Below are positions 6,875 to 15,108 of a DNA stretch of 24,915 nt, piece by piece; position 1 is the stretch's first letter, and each line of letters opens with the position of its first letter. The translations under genes were made by a program, and so were the position numbers. The stretch comes from Bacteroidetes bacterium UBA6491 (GTDB taxonomy: Bacteria; Bacteroidota; Bacteroidia; NS11-12g; UBA9320). Location of the stretch: the NCBI GenBank assembly GCA_002436505.1, contig DJML01000090.1, forward strand, positions 5,529-30,443. The letters are read 5' to 3'. The notes beneath the pieces are model-generated. The model did not search any database. It had not been told where the DNA came from and was given only the letters and a program-made list of their open reading frames with translations.

Positions 6875-8251
6875 ATGAGAAATATTTTCACATTTACCCT
6901 CCTGCTGATCGTTGCGACAATTGCCAGTGCAGATATTGAACCGAAATTAGTAAAAACAGAATTTCAGCTCAATGGAATGCAAAGTGTTGGTAACCACGGA
7001 TTTATTTGTTTAAGTAAAGCAAATGACAAATCATCCTGCCAGGTCACGCTTATCGATCTTGACCTCAACGAGATATGGAGCGTTCCTTTGAATTACGAGA
7101 CATCTAAAAAGAAATCAGCACCCCACGATGTTGAGATCATACATGACAATGAATTCATCTACTGGATAAGTAAAGGCAGCAAAGTAAGATATGCCAGGTT
7201 GAGCATATCAGACGGAGAAATTATCACGCCCGAGAAAGAGATCATAGGAACGGAAAAACTAGACAATCATTTAACTGAGATAATTGCGCGTAACGGAGAG
7301 CTTTACGTTCTTGCAAATGAAAGAGGCAATATCCAGATCTATCATGTCGAAGATCATGCCCTGTCAAACGATCCCGTAGCGCTTGTTTCTTCGGGTTTCA
7401 GCGACGCGCCGCGACAATACGGGTGTCTTATTGAAGGCAATATCTGCACTTATGCTTATAAGGTCGACCGGAACCATTCCCGGATGGAGCTGAACATGAC
7501 ACTGCACGATATAGATGGCAAGGAGGTCAGGAACATTACCCATGTTCTGTCCTCTGCCTCATACAGCTTTGGTTTTAATTCAAATTTCGATCGCAGTCTG
7601 TTAACTTTTAGCAAATTAGAGAACAGTCTGATCGCATTTGGCAAGCTAGACTACCAATTCAAGAACGGATATGTTGACAACCCGGAGGAGACCGCATTTA
7701 CGGGATTCTGGGTCGTAAAGATAAACACGGACCTTTCAGAAAACTCTTACGGTGAGTTTCCTTTCGTTGAACTCGATCAGGTAGTACCGGCCGGTACCAT
7801 TTCAAGATATGTTTACATTGATCTGAAAGAAGACGAAAATGAAGACATCTACTTCAATTTCACGGTACAGTCGGTTGTTTTCGATGCCTATACCTACATC
7901 TTTCATCTTTCGCCGATGTTGGAATTAAAACACGCCAACAAAGGCAAAATAGAGCGTAACTTTTTCGACTACAATAATTACGGCGTAAGGAATATAGCGC
8001 GATCGAACAATATCACCATGCGCTCGGACATATGGAGGTATCAATCCATCGTTTTCCTTCCAATGATCACCAACAGTTCAGGCATGTATTCAAGAACAAT
8101 AGAAGCCATCAAACAACTGTATGATGCAAATGAGAACATCCATAAACAGGACAAGATATTTGCTTTCCATTCACAGGGGAAATGGGTGTACATCATGGAG
8201 TATACTACCGAATCTAACGGGACCTTAAAATTCTATAAGGCCGAGCGTTAG
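6875..8251 (+). CDS. Exported protein of unknown function, beta-rich
   Basis: I do not recognise this 458-residue protein. It begins with a clear signal peptide (MRNIFTFTLLLIVATIASA), so it is predicted to be exported. The remainder is a succession of short strand-like segments separated by charged turns (for example VTLIDLDLNEIWSVPL, NEFIYWISKGSKVRYARLSI, GELYVLANERGNIQIYHV, FTGFWVVKINTDLSE). This spacing of aromatic-hydrophobic strands resembles a beta-propeller, but no named repeat motif is evident. There is no lipobox, no C-terminal sorting domain (Por or gliding type) and no transmembrane helix apart from the leader. It follows the DegP-like gene by 36 bases on the same strand and converges on prfC with 28 bases between the stops. 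An envelope role is only an inference from the leader and the neighbours. Confidence 0.7.
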   Translation: MRNIFTFTLLLIVATIASADIEPKLVKTEFQLNGMQSVGNHGFICLSKANDKSSCQVTLIDLDLNEIWSVPLNYETSKKKSAPHDVEIIHDNEFIYWISKGSKVRYARLSISDGEIITPEKEIIGTEKLDNHLTEIIARNGELYVLANERGNIQIYHVEDHALSNDPVALVSSGFSDAPRQYGCLIEGNICTYAYKVDRNHSRMELNMTLHDIDGKEVRNITHVLSSASYSFGFNSNFDRSLLTFSKLENSLIAFGKLDYQFKNGYVDNPEETAFTGFWVVKINTDLSENSYGEFPFVELDQVVPAGTISRYVYIDLKEDENEDIYFNFTVQSVVFDAYTYIFHLSPMLELKHANKGKIERNFFDYNNYGVRNIARSNNITMRSDIWRYQSIVFLPMITNSSGMYSRTIEAIKQLYDANENIHKQDKIFAFHSQGKWVYIMEYTTESNGTLKFYKAER

Positions 8252-8279
8252 TTAAATCAGTAATATCAGGTAAAGATTC

Positions 8280-9857
8280 TCAGAGTTCAGAAGTTTCGTG
8301 AAATTCAATGTCCGGATTATTCTGACGTGCCATTTGCAGTACATATGCGCTAGAAGCAAGATAAACTTTGTTCCCTTCTTTATCTGCGGCGATCTCTTTT
8401 GGTTTGTATTTTGAGAATTCCAGTATTTTATCTTCGTCTCCTGTCATCCAGCATGCTTTATGGATTGGCACAGGATCAAATCGACAGGAAGCTCCGTATT
8501 CATGCTCCAACCTGTATTTAATTACCTCAAATTGCAATTCTACAACGGTTCCTATATACTTCCTGTTGCCTGGGTTCTGACGGAACAACTGTGCCACTCC
8601 TTCATCTGTCAATTGTTCGATGCCCTTTTCAAGTTGTTTTGTCTTCATTGGGTCGGTGTTAATGACCTCCTTGAAGATCTCCGGTGAGAAACTTGGGATC
8701 CCTTTAAAGTGTATCTCCTCCCCTTCTGTAAGCGTATCTCCGATCTTAAAACTTCCGGTATCATACAGACCGATCACATCTCCAGGGAAAGCCTTTTCAA
8801 TAACGTTCTTGCTTTGAGCTAAAAAGTTATACGGGTTACTGAACCTTATTTTCTTATTAGATCGAATGTGCCGGTAAAATTCATTTCGTTCAAATGTCCC
8901 CGAACAAATTCTGAGAAATGCTATCCTGTCGCGGTGTTTCGGATCAAGGTTTGCATGTATCTTGAAAACAAAGCCTGAAAATTCTTCTTCGCCCGGCTCA
9001 ACTACGCGTTCTACTGCTTCTCGTGGTTGGGGTTCCGGTGCGATCCGAATGAAGGTATCCAGCAACTCTTTTACACCGAAATTATTCACTGCAGAACCAA
9101 AGAAAACCGGAGCCAGAAGGCCGGCTCTGTACATCTGCTCATCAAATGGTTCATATACACCGTTGATCAGTTCAACATCATTTCTCAGATCTTCTGCGTC
9201 CTCTGATCCCACCATTTTATCCAGTAAAGGCGAACTGATGTCATCAATGGTTACTACATCTTTTGATTTTTTAGTCTTGTTGGCCTCAAAGAGATTCAGT
9301 TCATTGTTGTAAAGCAAATACACCCCCTTGAACTTTCTGCCCATGTTGATCGGCCAGCTTAAAGGCCGGGTGGATATACTTAATTCCGATTCCAGTTCAT
9401 CCAAAAGGTCGAACGGATCTTTACCGTCGCGGTCAAGCTTGTTGACAAATATTATAACAGGCGTGCTCCTCATTCTGCAGACCTGCATCAGGCGACGTGT
9501 TTGTTCTTCAACACCTTTGACACAGTCAATGACCAGAATGACCGAATCAACAGCTGTTAATGTCCGGAATGTGTCTTCGGCAAAATCTTTGTGGCCTGGA
9601 GTATCCAGAATATTTATTGTCTTACCGCCATATTCGAAAGCCATTACAGATGTCGCCACAGAGATACCTCTCTGTTTCTCTATCTCCATAAAGTCGGAAG
9701 TGGCCGTTTTTTCTATTTTATTGCTTTTAACTGCTCCCGCTGTTTGGATCGCACCACCAAAAAGCAACAATTTTTCAGTTAATGTCGTCTTTCCGGCATC
9801 AGGGTGACTAATTATGCCAAATGTTCGTCTTTTAAGAATTTCCTTCTGCAGGTTCAT
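8280..9857 (-). CDS. prfC: Peptide chain release factor 3 (RF3)
   Basis: RF3 is the translational GTPase that recycles RF1/RF2 from post-termination ribosomes. The 525-residue length is typical. GTPase motifs are complete: G1 SHPDAGKTT (17-25), G2 RGISVATS (63-70), G3 DTPGHKDF (85-92) and G4 NKLDRDGKDP (139-148). RF3-specific blocks include MGRKFKGVYLL, PVFFGSAVNNFGVKELLD, the domain II FKIHANLDPKHRDRIAFLRI motif that distinguishes RF3 from EF-G, and VGTLQF-like VVELQFEVI near the C-terminus. It starts at ATG 9857, as a single-gene unit. It diverges from the cyclophilin gene across 95 bases and ends 28 bases from the convergent gene at 6875-8251. Confidence 0.97.
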   Translation of the reverse strand: MNLQKEILKRRTFGIISHPDAGKTTLTEKLLLFGGAIQTAGAVKSNKIEKTATSDFMEIEKQRGISVATSVMAFEYGGKTINILDTPGHKDFAEDTFRTLTAVDSVILVIDCVKGVEEQTRRLMQVCRMRSTPVIIFVNKLDRDGKDPFDLLDELESELSISTRPLSWPINMGRKFKGVYLLYNNELNLFEANKTKKSKDVVTIDDISSPLLDKMVGSEDAEDLRNDVELINGVYEPFDEQMYRAGLLAPVFFGSAVNNFGVKELLDTFIRIAPEPQPREAVERVVEPGEEEFSGFVFKIHANLDPKHRDRIAFLRICSGTFERNEFYRHIRSNKKIRFSNPYNFLAQSKNVIEKAFPGDVIGLYDTGSFKIGDTLTEGEEIHFKGIPSFSPEIFKEVINTDPMKTKQLEKGIEQLTDEGVAQLFRQNPGNRKYIGTVVELQFEVIKYRLEHEYGASCRFDPVPIHKACWMTGDEDKILEFSKYKPKEIAADKEGNKVYLASSAYVLQMARQNNPDIEFHETSEL

Positions 9858-9952
9858 ATTTGCGGGTGCAAAAATCGTTAATTGATGGGAGATTAATGAC
9901 CTCTTCAGTCATTTAGTGTGATAATATCAAATCGTTGTAAATTTGGACCAAT
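9858..9952. promoter_or_regulatory. Divergent promoter region prfC / cyclophilin
   Basis: This 95-base spacer separates prfC (minus) from the cyclophilin gene (plus). On the plus strand TAAATTTG (9938-9945) is a full TAnnTTTG match ending 7 bases before the ATG. TTTAG (9912-9916) lies 21 bases upstream in the -33 position. On the minus strand GATTTTTG, one mismatch from consensus, precedes prfC. Neither side has a purine-rich Shine-Dalgarno sequence. Confidence 0.42.
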
Positions 9953-10576
9953 ATGAAAAGAATAACTTTACTGCTTTCATTATCAGTTGCTTTATTGCTC
10001 CTATTTGCAAAATGCGGCGGCCCTTACAAAAAGGTCATTTCTGATCTAAAGCTTGAAGACGGCCTGTATGCGGAGATCAAAACGGACAAAGGAAATATCT
10101 ACATAAAGCTTGAACCTGAAAAGGCACCGTTAACAACAGCAAGCTTTGCAGGACTTGCAGAGGGAAAAATAGAAAATACTTTCAGGGAAGCAGGGCAGCC
10201 TTACTTTGACGGGCTGATCTTCCACCGGGTAGTTCCGGATTTTGTAATACAAGGTGGAGATCCAACAGGGAAAGGAAGCGGAGGACCTGGTTACCGGTTC
10301 AAACAGGAAATTCACCCCGATCTTAAACATGACGCTCCAGGCATCGTGGCAATGGCTAATTCTGGTCCAAACACGAATGGTTCTCAGTTTTATATCACAC
10401 ACAAGGCTACTCCACACCTGGACGGCGGATACAATGTCTTTGGTAAGGTGATCAAGGGAATGGACGTGGTCAACGCTATCCAGCAAGGCGATAAAATGAT
10501 TACTGTTCGAATAATAAGGGCGGGCAAGGATTATGCTAATTACGATCCGGCAGCACAATTTAAAGCAAACAAGTAA
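9953..10576 (+). CDS. Cyclophilin-type peptidyl-prolyl cis-trans isomerase, exported (possible lipoprotein)
   Basis: Cyclophilins isomerise peptidyl-prolyl bonds; an exported one would assist folding of envelope proteins. The 207-residue protein carries a cyclophilin domain from about residue 38: FHRVVPDFVIQGGD (90-103) gives R92, F97 and Q100, corresponding to the catalytic Arg, Phe and Gln of human CypA. NSGPNTNGSQFYIT (136-149) and HLDGGYNVFGKV (155-166) follow; the usual Trp of the WLDG motif is His155, as in many bacterial cyclophilins. The N-terminus is hydrophobic and ends LLFAKCGG with Cys21. This looks like a lipobox except that Lys occupies the -1 position instead of Gly/Ala/Ser, so lipidation is uncertain. 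Its TAA abuts the ATG of the next gene with no gap, indicating an operon. Confidence 0.92.
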   Translation: MKRITLLLSLSVALLLLFAKCGGPYKKVISDLKLEDGLYAEIKTDKGNIYIKLEPEKAPLTTASFAGLAEGKIENTFREAGQPYFDGLIFHRVVPDFVIQGGDPTGKGSGGPGYRFKQEIHPDLKHDAPGIVAMANSGPNTNGSQFYITHKATPHLDGGYNVFGKVIKGMDVVNAIQQGDKMITVRIIRAGKDYANYDPAAQFKANK

Positions 10577-11356
10577 ATGATGGATGGAGAGATCCAGATG
10601 GAGCAGATCCAGACCAACCTTGGGAATACTGCGATCGAAGTACTATACGATGCCAGGAAAAAGAAAGCACCTGTAGTGATCTGGTGCCCGGGACCCGGGA
10701 TCAATAATCAATGGAAATGCGTTCAGGCCATAGGAATCCGCCTGGTTGAGGAAGGACTCATGGTGCTAATGGTGCAACCTTCATTTGAAAAGGAAGAACC
10801 TATACAATCAACCATCACTACCTACCTTAACGATTACCTCATTGCACTGGAATGGCTGGTATCAGAAGAGTTTGAACTCAATGATTATGGAGATACCGGT
10901 GATATCACAATTGTCGGTATTGACAGGGGAGCTGCGGCAGGCATGATATTCACGCTGGAAGATCCGAGGATCAGGCAGATGATCGCTCTTTCACCTCTGA
11001 TAGACCCTATTTCGGTCATATCAGCCAGCAATGAAAAAGAACTCATATTGAGATCGGCGGCCGGGAACCAAATGAGATCAACGAAATTATATGAAGAAGA
11101 TTTTCGACAGAACCTTGTTCGGTTAAACTTACAGAGCAATATTGCTAAACTGGATAAGACACTGTATATCTTTTATGGCGAGAAAGAAGACCCTAAGCAT
11201 GTGGACGACATTCGAAAAGTATACGAATTTGTAGGTCACGCTATAATGATACAAATAGAGAACGTTGGTCACGAACTTGGAATTCAGGCAGAATCAGAGG
11301 ATTTACCAGAGGCATGGATGTCGTTGTCCGAAGATATTGGAGAGATCTGTCAGTAA
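10577..11356 (+). CDS. Alpha/beta-hydrolase-fold protein with Asp at the nucleophile position
   Basis: This 259-residue protein, without a signal peptide, reads as an alpha/beta-hydrolase fold. It has a first core strand and loop VVIWCPGPG (33-41), then the second core strand GLMVLMVQPSF, and a helix DYLIALEWLVSE before the nucleophile elbow. The elbow is ITIVGIDRGAAAG (110-122): where related proteins have GHSRGG, this one has G114-I-D116-R-G118, so Asp replaces Ser. A late strand KTLYIFYGEKEDPKHVDD could supply the acid, and GHELG (231-235) supplies His232 in the expected place. It may be a pseudo-enzyme or use an Asp nucleophile as dehalogenases do. It directly abuts the cyclophilin stop codon. 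The start could be ATG 10577, 10580 or 10598. The fold is a confident inference; the activity is not. Confidence 0.65.
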   Translation: MMDGEIQMEQIQTNLGNTAIEVLYDARKKKAPVVIWCPGPGINNQWKCVQAIGIRLVEEGLMVLMVQPSFEKEEPIQSTITTYLNDYLIALEWLVSEEFELNDYGDTGDITIVGIDRGAAAGMIFTLEDPRIRQMIALSPLIDPISVISASNEKELILRSAAGNQMRSTKLYEEDFRQNLVRLNLQSNIAKLDKTLYIFYGEKEDPKHVDDIRKVYEFVGHAIMIQIENVGHELGIQAESEDLPEAWMSLSEDIGEICQ

Positions 11357-11512
11357 AAAACTTGCACGAACAGTTTATTAAAGCTTATCTGGCCACTGTA
11401 TAAATTCAGCCACTATCGATATCAATAAAAAGAATAGGCACTAACTGACCAATCTCAAACATCTGCTTTGAATAGATTGTTAAATTTGCATCAAAATTTG
11501 ATCACTAAAGAA
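11357..11512. promoter_or_regulatory. Intergenic region upstream of trxB with -7 box
   Basis: The 156 bases between the hydrolase-like gene and the preferred trxB start carry TAAATTTG (11481-11488), a full match to the Bacteroidota -7 consensus, 24 bases before the ATG at 11513. No correctly spaced TTG is seen for a -33 element. The box falls inside the extended TTG-initiated reading frame (from 11468), which argues that the extended start is not used. No strong hairpin or other gene was seen. Confidence 0.4.
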
Positions 11513-12469
11513 ATGAGTAATTCCAGCGAACATCACGAATGCGTAATAATAGGTTCCGGTCCTGCCGGATATACTGCTGCCATCTATGCAGCCAGAGCGG
11601 ACATGAAGCCAGTTGTATATGAAGGTCTTCAACCCGGTGGACAGTTAACAATTACCACTGACGTTGAGAACTATCCCGGCTATCCGAATGGTATTCTTGG
11701 TCCTGAAATGATGGACAATTTCAAGAAACAGGCGGAAAGACTAGGTGCGGACGTGAGGTTTGGAATGGTCACAGATGTAAAATTATCTGATGGAGGAATT
11801 CATGAAGTATACATCAATGACCATTTAATAACCGCTGACACGGTCATCATAGCCACTGGTGCTTCTGCCAAATGGCTGAACATCCCTTCAGAACAACGAC
11901 TAAATGGAAGCGGTGTATCAGCTTGCGCTGTATGCGACGGATTTTTCTATAAAGGAAAGGATGTAGCCATTGTTGGTGCAGGTGATACTGCCGCCGAGGA
12001 AGCGACCTATCTTTCCAAAATTTGCAATAAGGTGTATATGATCGTTCGTAAAGATCATTTCCGTGCATCAAAAGCAATGCAGCACCGGGTAATGAACACT
12101 CCTAATATTGAAGTCCTTTTCAATTCTGAAACGGATGAGGTCCTTGGTGAAATGCTGGTCGAAGGTGTCAGGGTCCGGAATAATGTTACCGGTGAGAAAA
12201 GAGAAATACCGATCAATGGGTTCTTTGTGGCGATCGGTCACAAACCCAACACCGATATTTTCAAAGACTATATCAATATGGATGAACAGGGATATATCAT
12301 TACCGCACCTGATTCCAGCAGGACCAATTTAAAAGGAGTTTTTGCCTGTGGTGATGCTCAGGACAAAATATACAGGCAAGCGGTAACAGCTGCTGGATCA
12401 GGCTGTATGGCAGCTTTGGACGCAGAACGATACCTATCTCATAAAAAATCCCCGGCAATGGTGGATTAA
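11513..12469 (+). CDS. trxB: Thioredoxin-disulfide reductase
   Basis: TrxB is the FAD- and NADPH-dependent enzyme that keeps thioredoxin reduced. With the ATG at 11513 the protein has 318 residues, close to E. coli TrxB. It shows the FAD motif GSGPAGYTAAIYAARA (14-29), PGGQLTITTDVENYPGYP, the redox-active pair C138/C141 in ACAVCDG, the NADPH-binding GAGDTAAEEA (155-164) and the RKDHFRASK NADPH-phosphate loop. It ends with the FAD-binding GVFACGDAQDKIYRQA block. The frame remains open upstream to a TTG at 11468 (15 extra codons), but those codons overlap a probable promoter box and do not resemble TrxB N-termini, so I prefer ATG 11513. Its TAA interlocks with the priA TAA in a shared TTAA at 12466-12469. 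Confidence 0.95.
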   Translation: MSNSSEHHECVIIGSGPAGYTAAIYAARADMKPVVYEGLQPGGQLTITTDVENYPGYPNGILGPEMMDNFKKQAERLGADVRFGMVTDVKLSDGGIHEVYINDHLITADTVIIATGASAKWLNIPSEQRLNGSGVSACAVCDGFFYKGKDVAIVGAGDTAAEEATYLSKICNKVYMIVRKDHFRASKAMQHRVMNTPNIEVLFNSETDEVLGEMLVEGVRVRNNVTGEKREIPINGFFVAIGHKPNTDIFKDYINMDEQGYIITAPDSSRTNLKGVFACGDAQDKIYRQAVTAAGSGCMAALDAERYLSHKKSPAMVD

Positions 12470-14949
12470 TAAGGATCAACATCCACAATGATGCGTGTTC
12501 TCCGGTAAGCTTTGTCCGACCTGACCCTGTTTATCTGGTCCCAGATCTGTTTTTTAGTTCCTTTTGTTGAATGCCCTATAGGCAATTTAATGAGAACACT
12601 CTTAAGATACAGGCCCCTTATCTTGCTAATGTAAGGTTCCTGAGGGCCGAGTAAACGGTCTCCGAACAACGGTTTTAACAGATAGACGAGGTAATCTACT
12701 GCCTTGCCAGCATTCGCATACGATTTATCTCGTACCTGAATATGAATAAGCCTGAAGAATGGAGGATAATGAAACTTCTCCCTTTCGTTGATCTCCCTGT
12801 GATAGAGCGACCGGTAATCGTCTTCCATTGCATATAGTACGACGGGATGTTCCGGCTGAAAGGTTTGTACAAGAACCTGGCCCTGATCTTCCCTGCGGCC
12901 TGCTCTCCCACCCACCTGTGTGATCATCTGAAATGCACGCTCATGTGCCCTGAAGTCCGGAATATTCAATGAGTGGTCAGCGTCCAGTATCCCTACCAGC
13001 CGGACATGATCAAAATCTAATCCTTTGGTTATCATTTGTGTCCCTATCAGTACATCGATCTCTCGATCCTCAAACCTTTTAATGATCGTTTCAAAGGCAG
13101 ATTTGGTCCGTGTCGTATTTGCATCAAATCTCTGAGTGACAATATCAGGAAACAGTAAATTCACTTCATCCTCTACCCTTTCTGTCCCATATCCTTTCAG
13201 TTGGATAGCTGTATCTCCGCACGCAGGACACTGATTCACGGGTTCACGACTATACCCGCAATAATGGCACTTTAAACGGTTTTCATACTTGTAGTACGTA
13301 AGCGTTATATCGCAGTGAACGCATTTTGGAGCCCAACCACAGGAATCGCATTCTGTTACAGGAACATACCCCTTTCTGTTCTGGAACAATATGATCTGTT
13401 GCTTTTCATCGAGAACAGTTTTCATGCGGTCCTTCAATGTAAAACTGAACAATCCAACCACTTCTTTCTGCTTTTTCGATCTTCTCATATCGATCGATTC
13501 ATAAGCAGGAGCATCTACACCGCTATAACGCCCCGACAACTCAACAAGTTCGTATTTACCTGTCTCCGTATTATGAAAACTTTCGAAGGATGGCGTAGCG
13601 CTGCCCAATACAACTTTAGCCTCAGCCAGTTTACCAAGAACTATTGCAGAATCCCGGGCATGGTATCTTGGAGAGGGTTCCTTTTGCTTATAGCTGCTCT
13701 CATGTTCTTCATCAATGATTATCAGACCCAGATTATTGAAAGGCATGAACACCCCGGATCGTGGTGCCATAACAATGCCAATCTCTTCTTTAACCAGTTT
13801 ATTCCATATCTCCATTCTTTCATTCATCGAAAATCTTGAATGAGAGACCATGACCTGATCACCAAAATAAGAACGAATTCTCCGAATAAGCTGTGTGGTC
13901 AGGGAAATTTCCGGTAACAGGTAAAGTACCTGCTCTCCCCTGCTCAAGGCTTCCTCCATCAATCGAATGTAGATGTGTGTTTTGCCACTGGATGTCTGAC
14001 CGTAAAGAAGCACGACCTTATCTTCTTCAAAACCGGCTTTCACCTGATCAAGAGCAACTTCCTGATCAGAATTCAGCTTATTATCCCTAAGCTCATCGGG
14101 ATAATCGACTATTATGCGATCTACTTCAACAAAATATTCTTCAAGTATCCCTTTGTCGATCAGTGTTCTGATAGTGCCTGAACCTGTCCCGGACTTCTTT
14201 GCAAGCAATGCACTTTCCATTCCTCCGGATCCATCCTTTTCAGAAATAAGCAGCATAACTACATTAAGTTGCTTTGGCGCTTTCTTCTCTAGTGTATTGA
14301 AAACATCAGTTAAAAGGTCATTCTCAACAATATGGTCAGCGATACGTATCATACGCACCTTTTTAGCTGCGTATTTCTCTCTTATGTCCTCAAAAATCTC
14401 AATATATCCACGATCGTACAGCGATTTAATGTATTTGTACGGATTAGATCTACCTATGGCCTCAGCAACCTGGTCGATGGTTAGATCAACCCCGGTGGCC
14501 AGGACATCCATAATTACCAGTTCCAGCGGATCTATTTTCGTGGAAATGACCTGATCCCTGATAGTTACCCAGTCAGAAGCCATCTCTGAAATGGACACCT
14601 TGCTCTGACTTTCAAGTTTCATTGCCGCAGGGAACGCCGCATTCATGACCTCGCCTAAAGTACACATGTAGTATTCTGACATCCAAGACCAGAACTTGAG
14701 TTGTGTTTCAGAAACGACAGGATCAATATCCAGGACAGAAAGAATGTACTTTGCCTCATAACCGATCGGTGGCTGATCAGAAATTTCAAGAATAATACCA
14801 GAATAGATCTTCTTCTTTCCGAATTGCACGATGGCCCTTTTCCCAACCTCTACCTCCTGCACCAGTTCCCTGGGCACACGATAAGTGTACTCCTTCTGCA
14901 AAGCCAGGGGTAAAAGGATCTGCACAAACCATGTTGACTTTTCGTTCAA
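12466..14949 (-). CDS. priA: Primosomal protein N' / replication restart helicase PriA (TTG start)
   Basis: PriA recognises stalled forks and D-loops and reloads the replicative helicase. The 827-residue protein is on the long side for the family. It has the 3'-DNA-binding domain start VQILLPLALQKEYTYRVP, a winged-helix region, Walker A GQTSSGKT (317-324), Walker B IIDEEH (411-416) and GSATPS (449-454). The zinc-binding insertion has eight cysteines (C534, C537, C543, C546, C561, C564, C574, C577), and the late helicase motifs GTQMITKGLDFDHVRLVG and QVGGRAGR follow. The first codon is TTG (14949-14947). Only CTG and ATT occur between it and the upstream in-frame TAA at 14967-14965, and the first internal Met is near residue 90, so TTG is the best start. 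It follows the sixA-like gene after 159 bases, with its own likely promoter. Confidence 0.96.
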   Translation of the reverse strand: MNEKSTWFVQILLPLALQKEYTYRVPRELVQEVEVGKRAIVQFGKKKIYSGIILEISDQPPIGYEAKYILSVLDIDPVVSETQLKFWSWMSEYYMCTLGEVMNAAFPAAMKLESQSKVSISEMASDWVTIRDQVISTKIDPLELVIMDVLATGVDLTIDQVAEAIGRSNPYKYIKSLYDRGYIEIFEDIREKYAAKKVRMIRIADHIVENDLLTDVFNTLEKKAPKQLNVVMLLISEKDGSGGMESALLAKKSGTGSGTIRTLIDKGILEEYFVEVDRIIVDYPDELRDNKLNSDQEVALDQVKAGFEEDKVVLLYGQTSSGKTHIYIRLMEEALSRGEQVLYLLPEISLTTQLIRRIRSYFGDQVMVSHSRFSMNERMEIWNKLVKEEIGIVMAPRSGVFMPFNNLGLIIIDEEHESSYKQKEPSPRYHARDSAIVLGKLAEAKVVLGSATPSFESFHNTETGKYELVELSGRYSGVDAPAYESIDMRRSKKQKEVVGLFSFTLKDRMKTVLDEKQQIILFQNRKGYVPVTECDSCGWAPKCVHCDITLTYYKYENRLKCHYCGYSREPVNQCPACGDTAIQLKGYGTERVEDEVNLLFPDIVTQRFDANTTRTKSAFETIIKRFEDREIDVLIGTQMITKGLDFDHVRLVGILDADHSLNIPDFRAHERAFQMITQVGGRAGRREDQGQVLVQTFQPEHPVVLYAMEDDYRSLYHREINEREKFHYPPFFRLIHIQVRDKSYANAGKAVDYLVYLLKPLFGDRLLGPQEPYISKIRGLYLKSVLIKLPIGHSTKGTKKQIWDQINRVRSDKAYRRTRIIVDVDPY

Positions 14950-15000
14950 TTCCAGACCAGTAATTTATTATCCATTCTTAATGTGATCGTAATCAATCAT

Positions 15001-15008
15001 CAAATTTA
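15001..15008 (-). promoter_or_regulatory. Putative -7 promoter box for priA
   Basis: On the minus strand TAAATTTG is a full match to TAnnTTTG, about 51 bases upstream of the priA TTG start. It lies in the 159-base gap (14950-15108) after the phosphatase gene, which otherwise shows nothing recognisable: no T-tailed hairpin, no small reading frame with clear support. No exact TTG at ideal -33 spacing was found. Confidence 0.38.
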
Positions 15009-15108
15009 TACAACCTTTTGAAACGACTACTTTTATTACAATTATCTGGGTTCTGTTGAATTCAATTAACCTAAAAACTATTCACCTTTACTTTAGCAAC
15101 AACAAAAC

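Noticed and set aside
8252..8279. Terminator between the 6875 gene and prfC
   Set aside because: The 28-base gap between convergent stops has no stem-loop with a T tract.
9328..9807. 159-codon plus-strand open frame opposite prfC
   Set aside because: It lies opposite the RF3 GTPase domain, has low-complexity Ser/Leu-rich composition and no protein-like features.
11468..11512. Extended TTG start for trxB
   Set aside because: The extra 15 codons overlap a TAAATTTG promoter box, do not resemble TrxB N-termini, and an ATG at 11513 gives the normal length.
13315..13839. 174-codon plus-strand open frame
   Set aside because: It is antisense to conserved priA helicase motifs (zinc region and motif III), has no recognisable domain and is explained by the codon use of priA.
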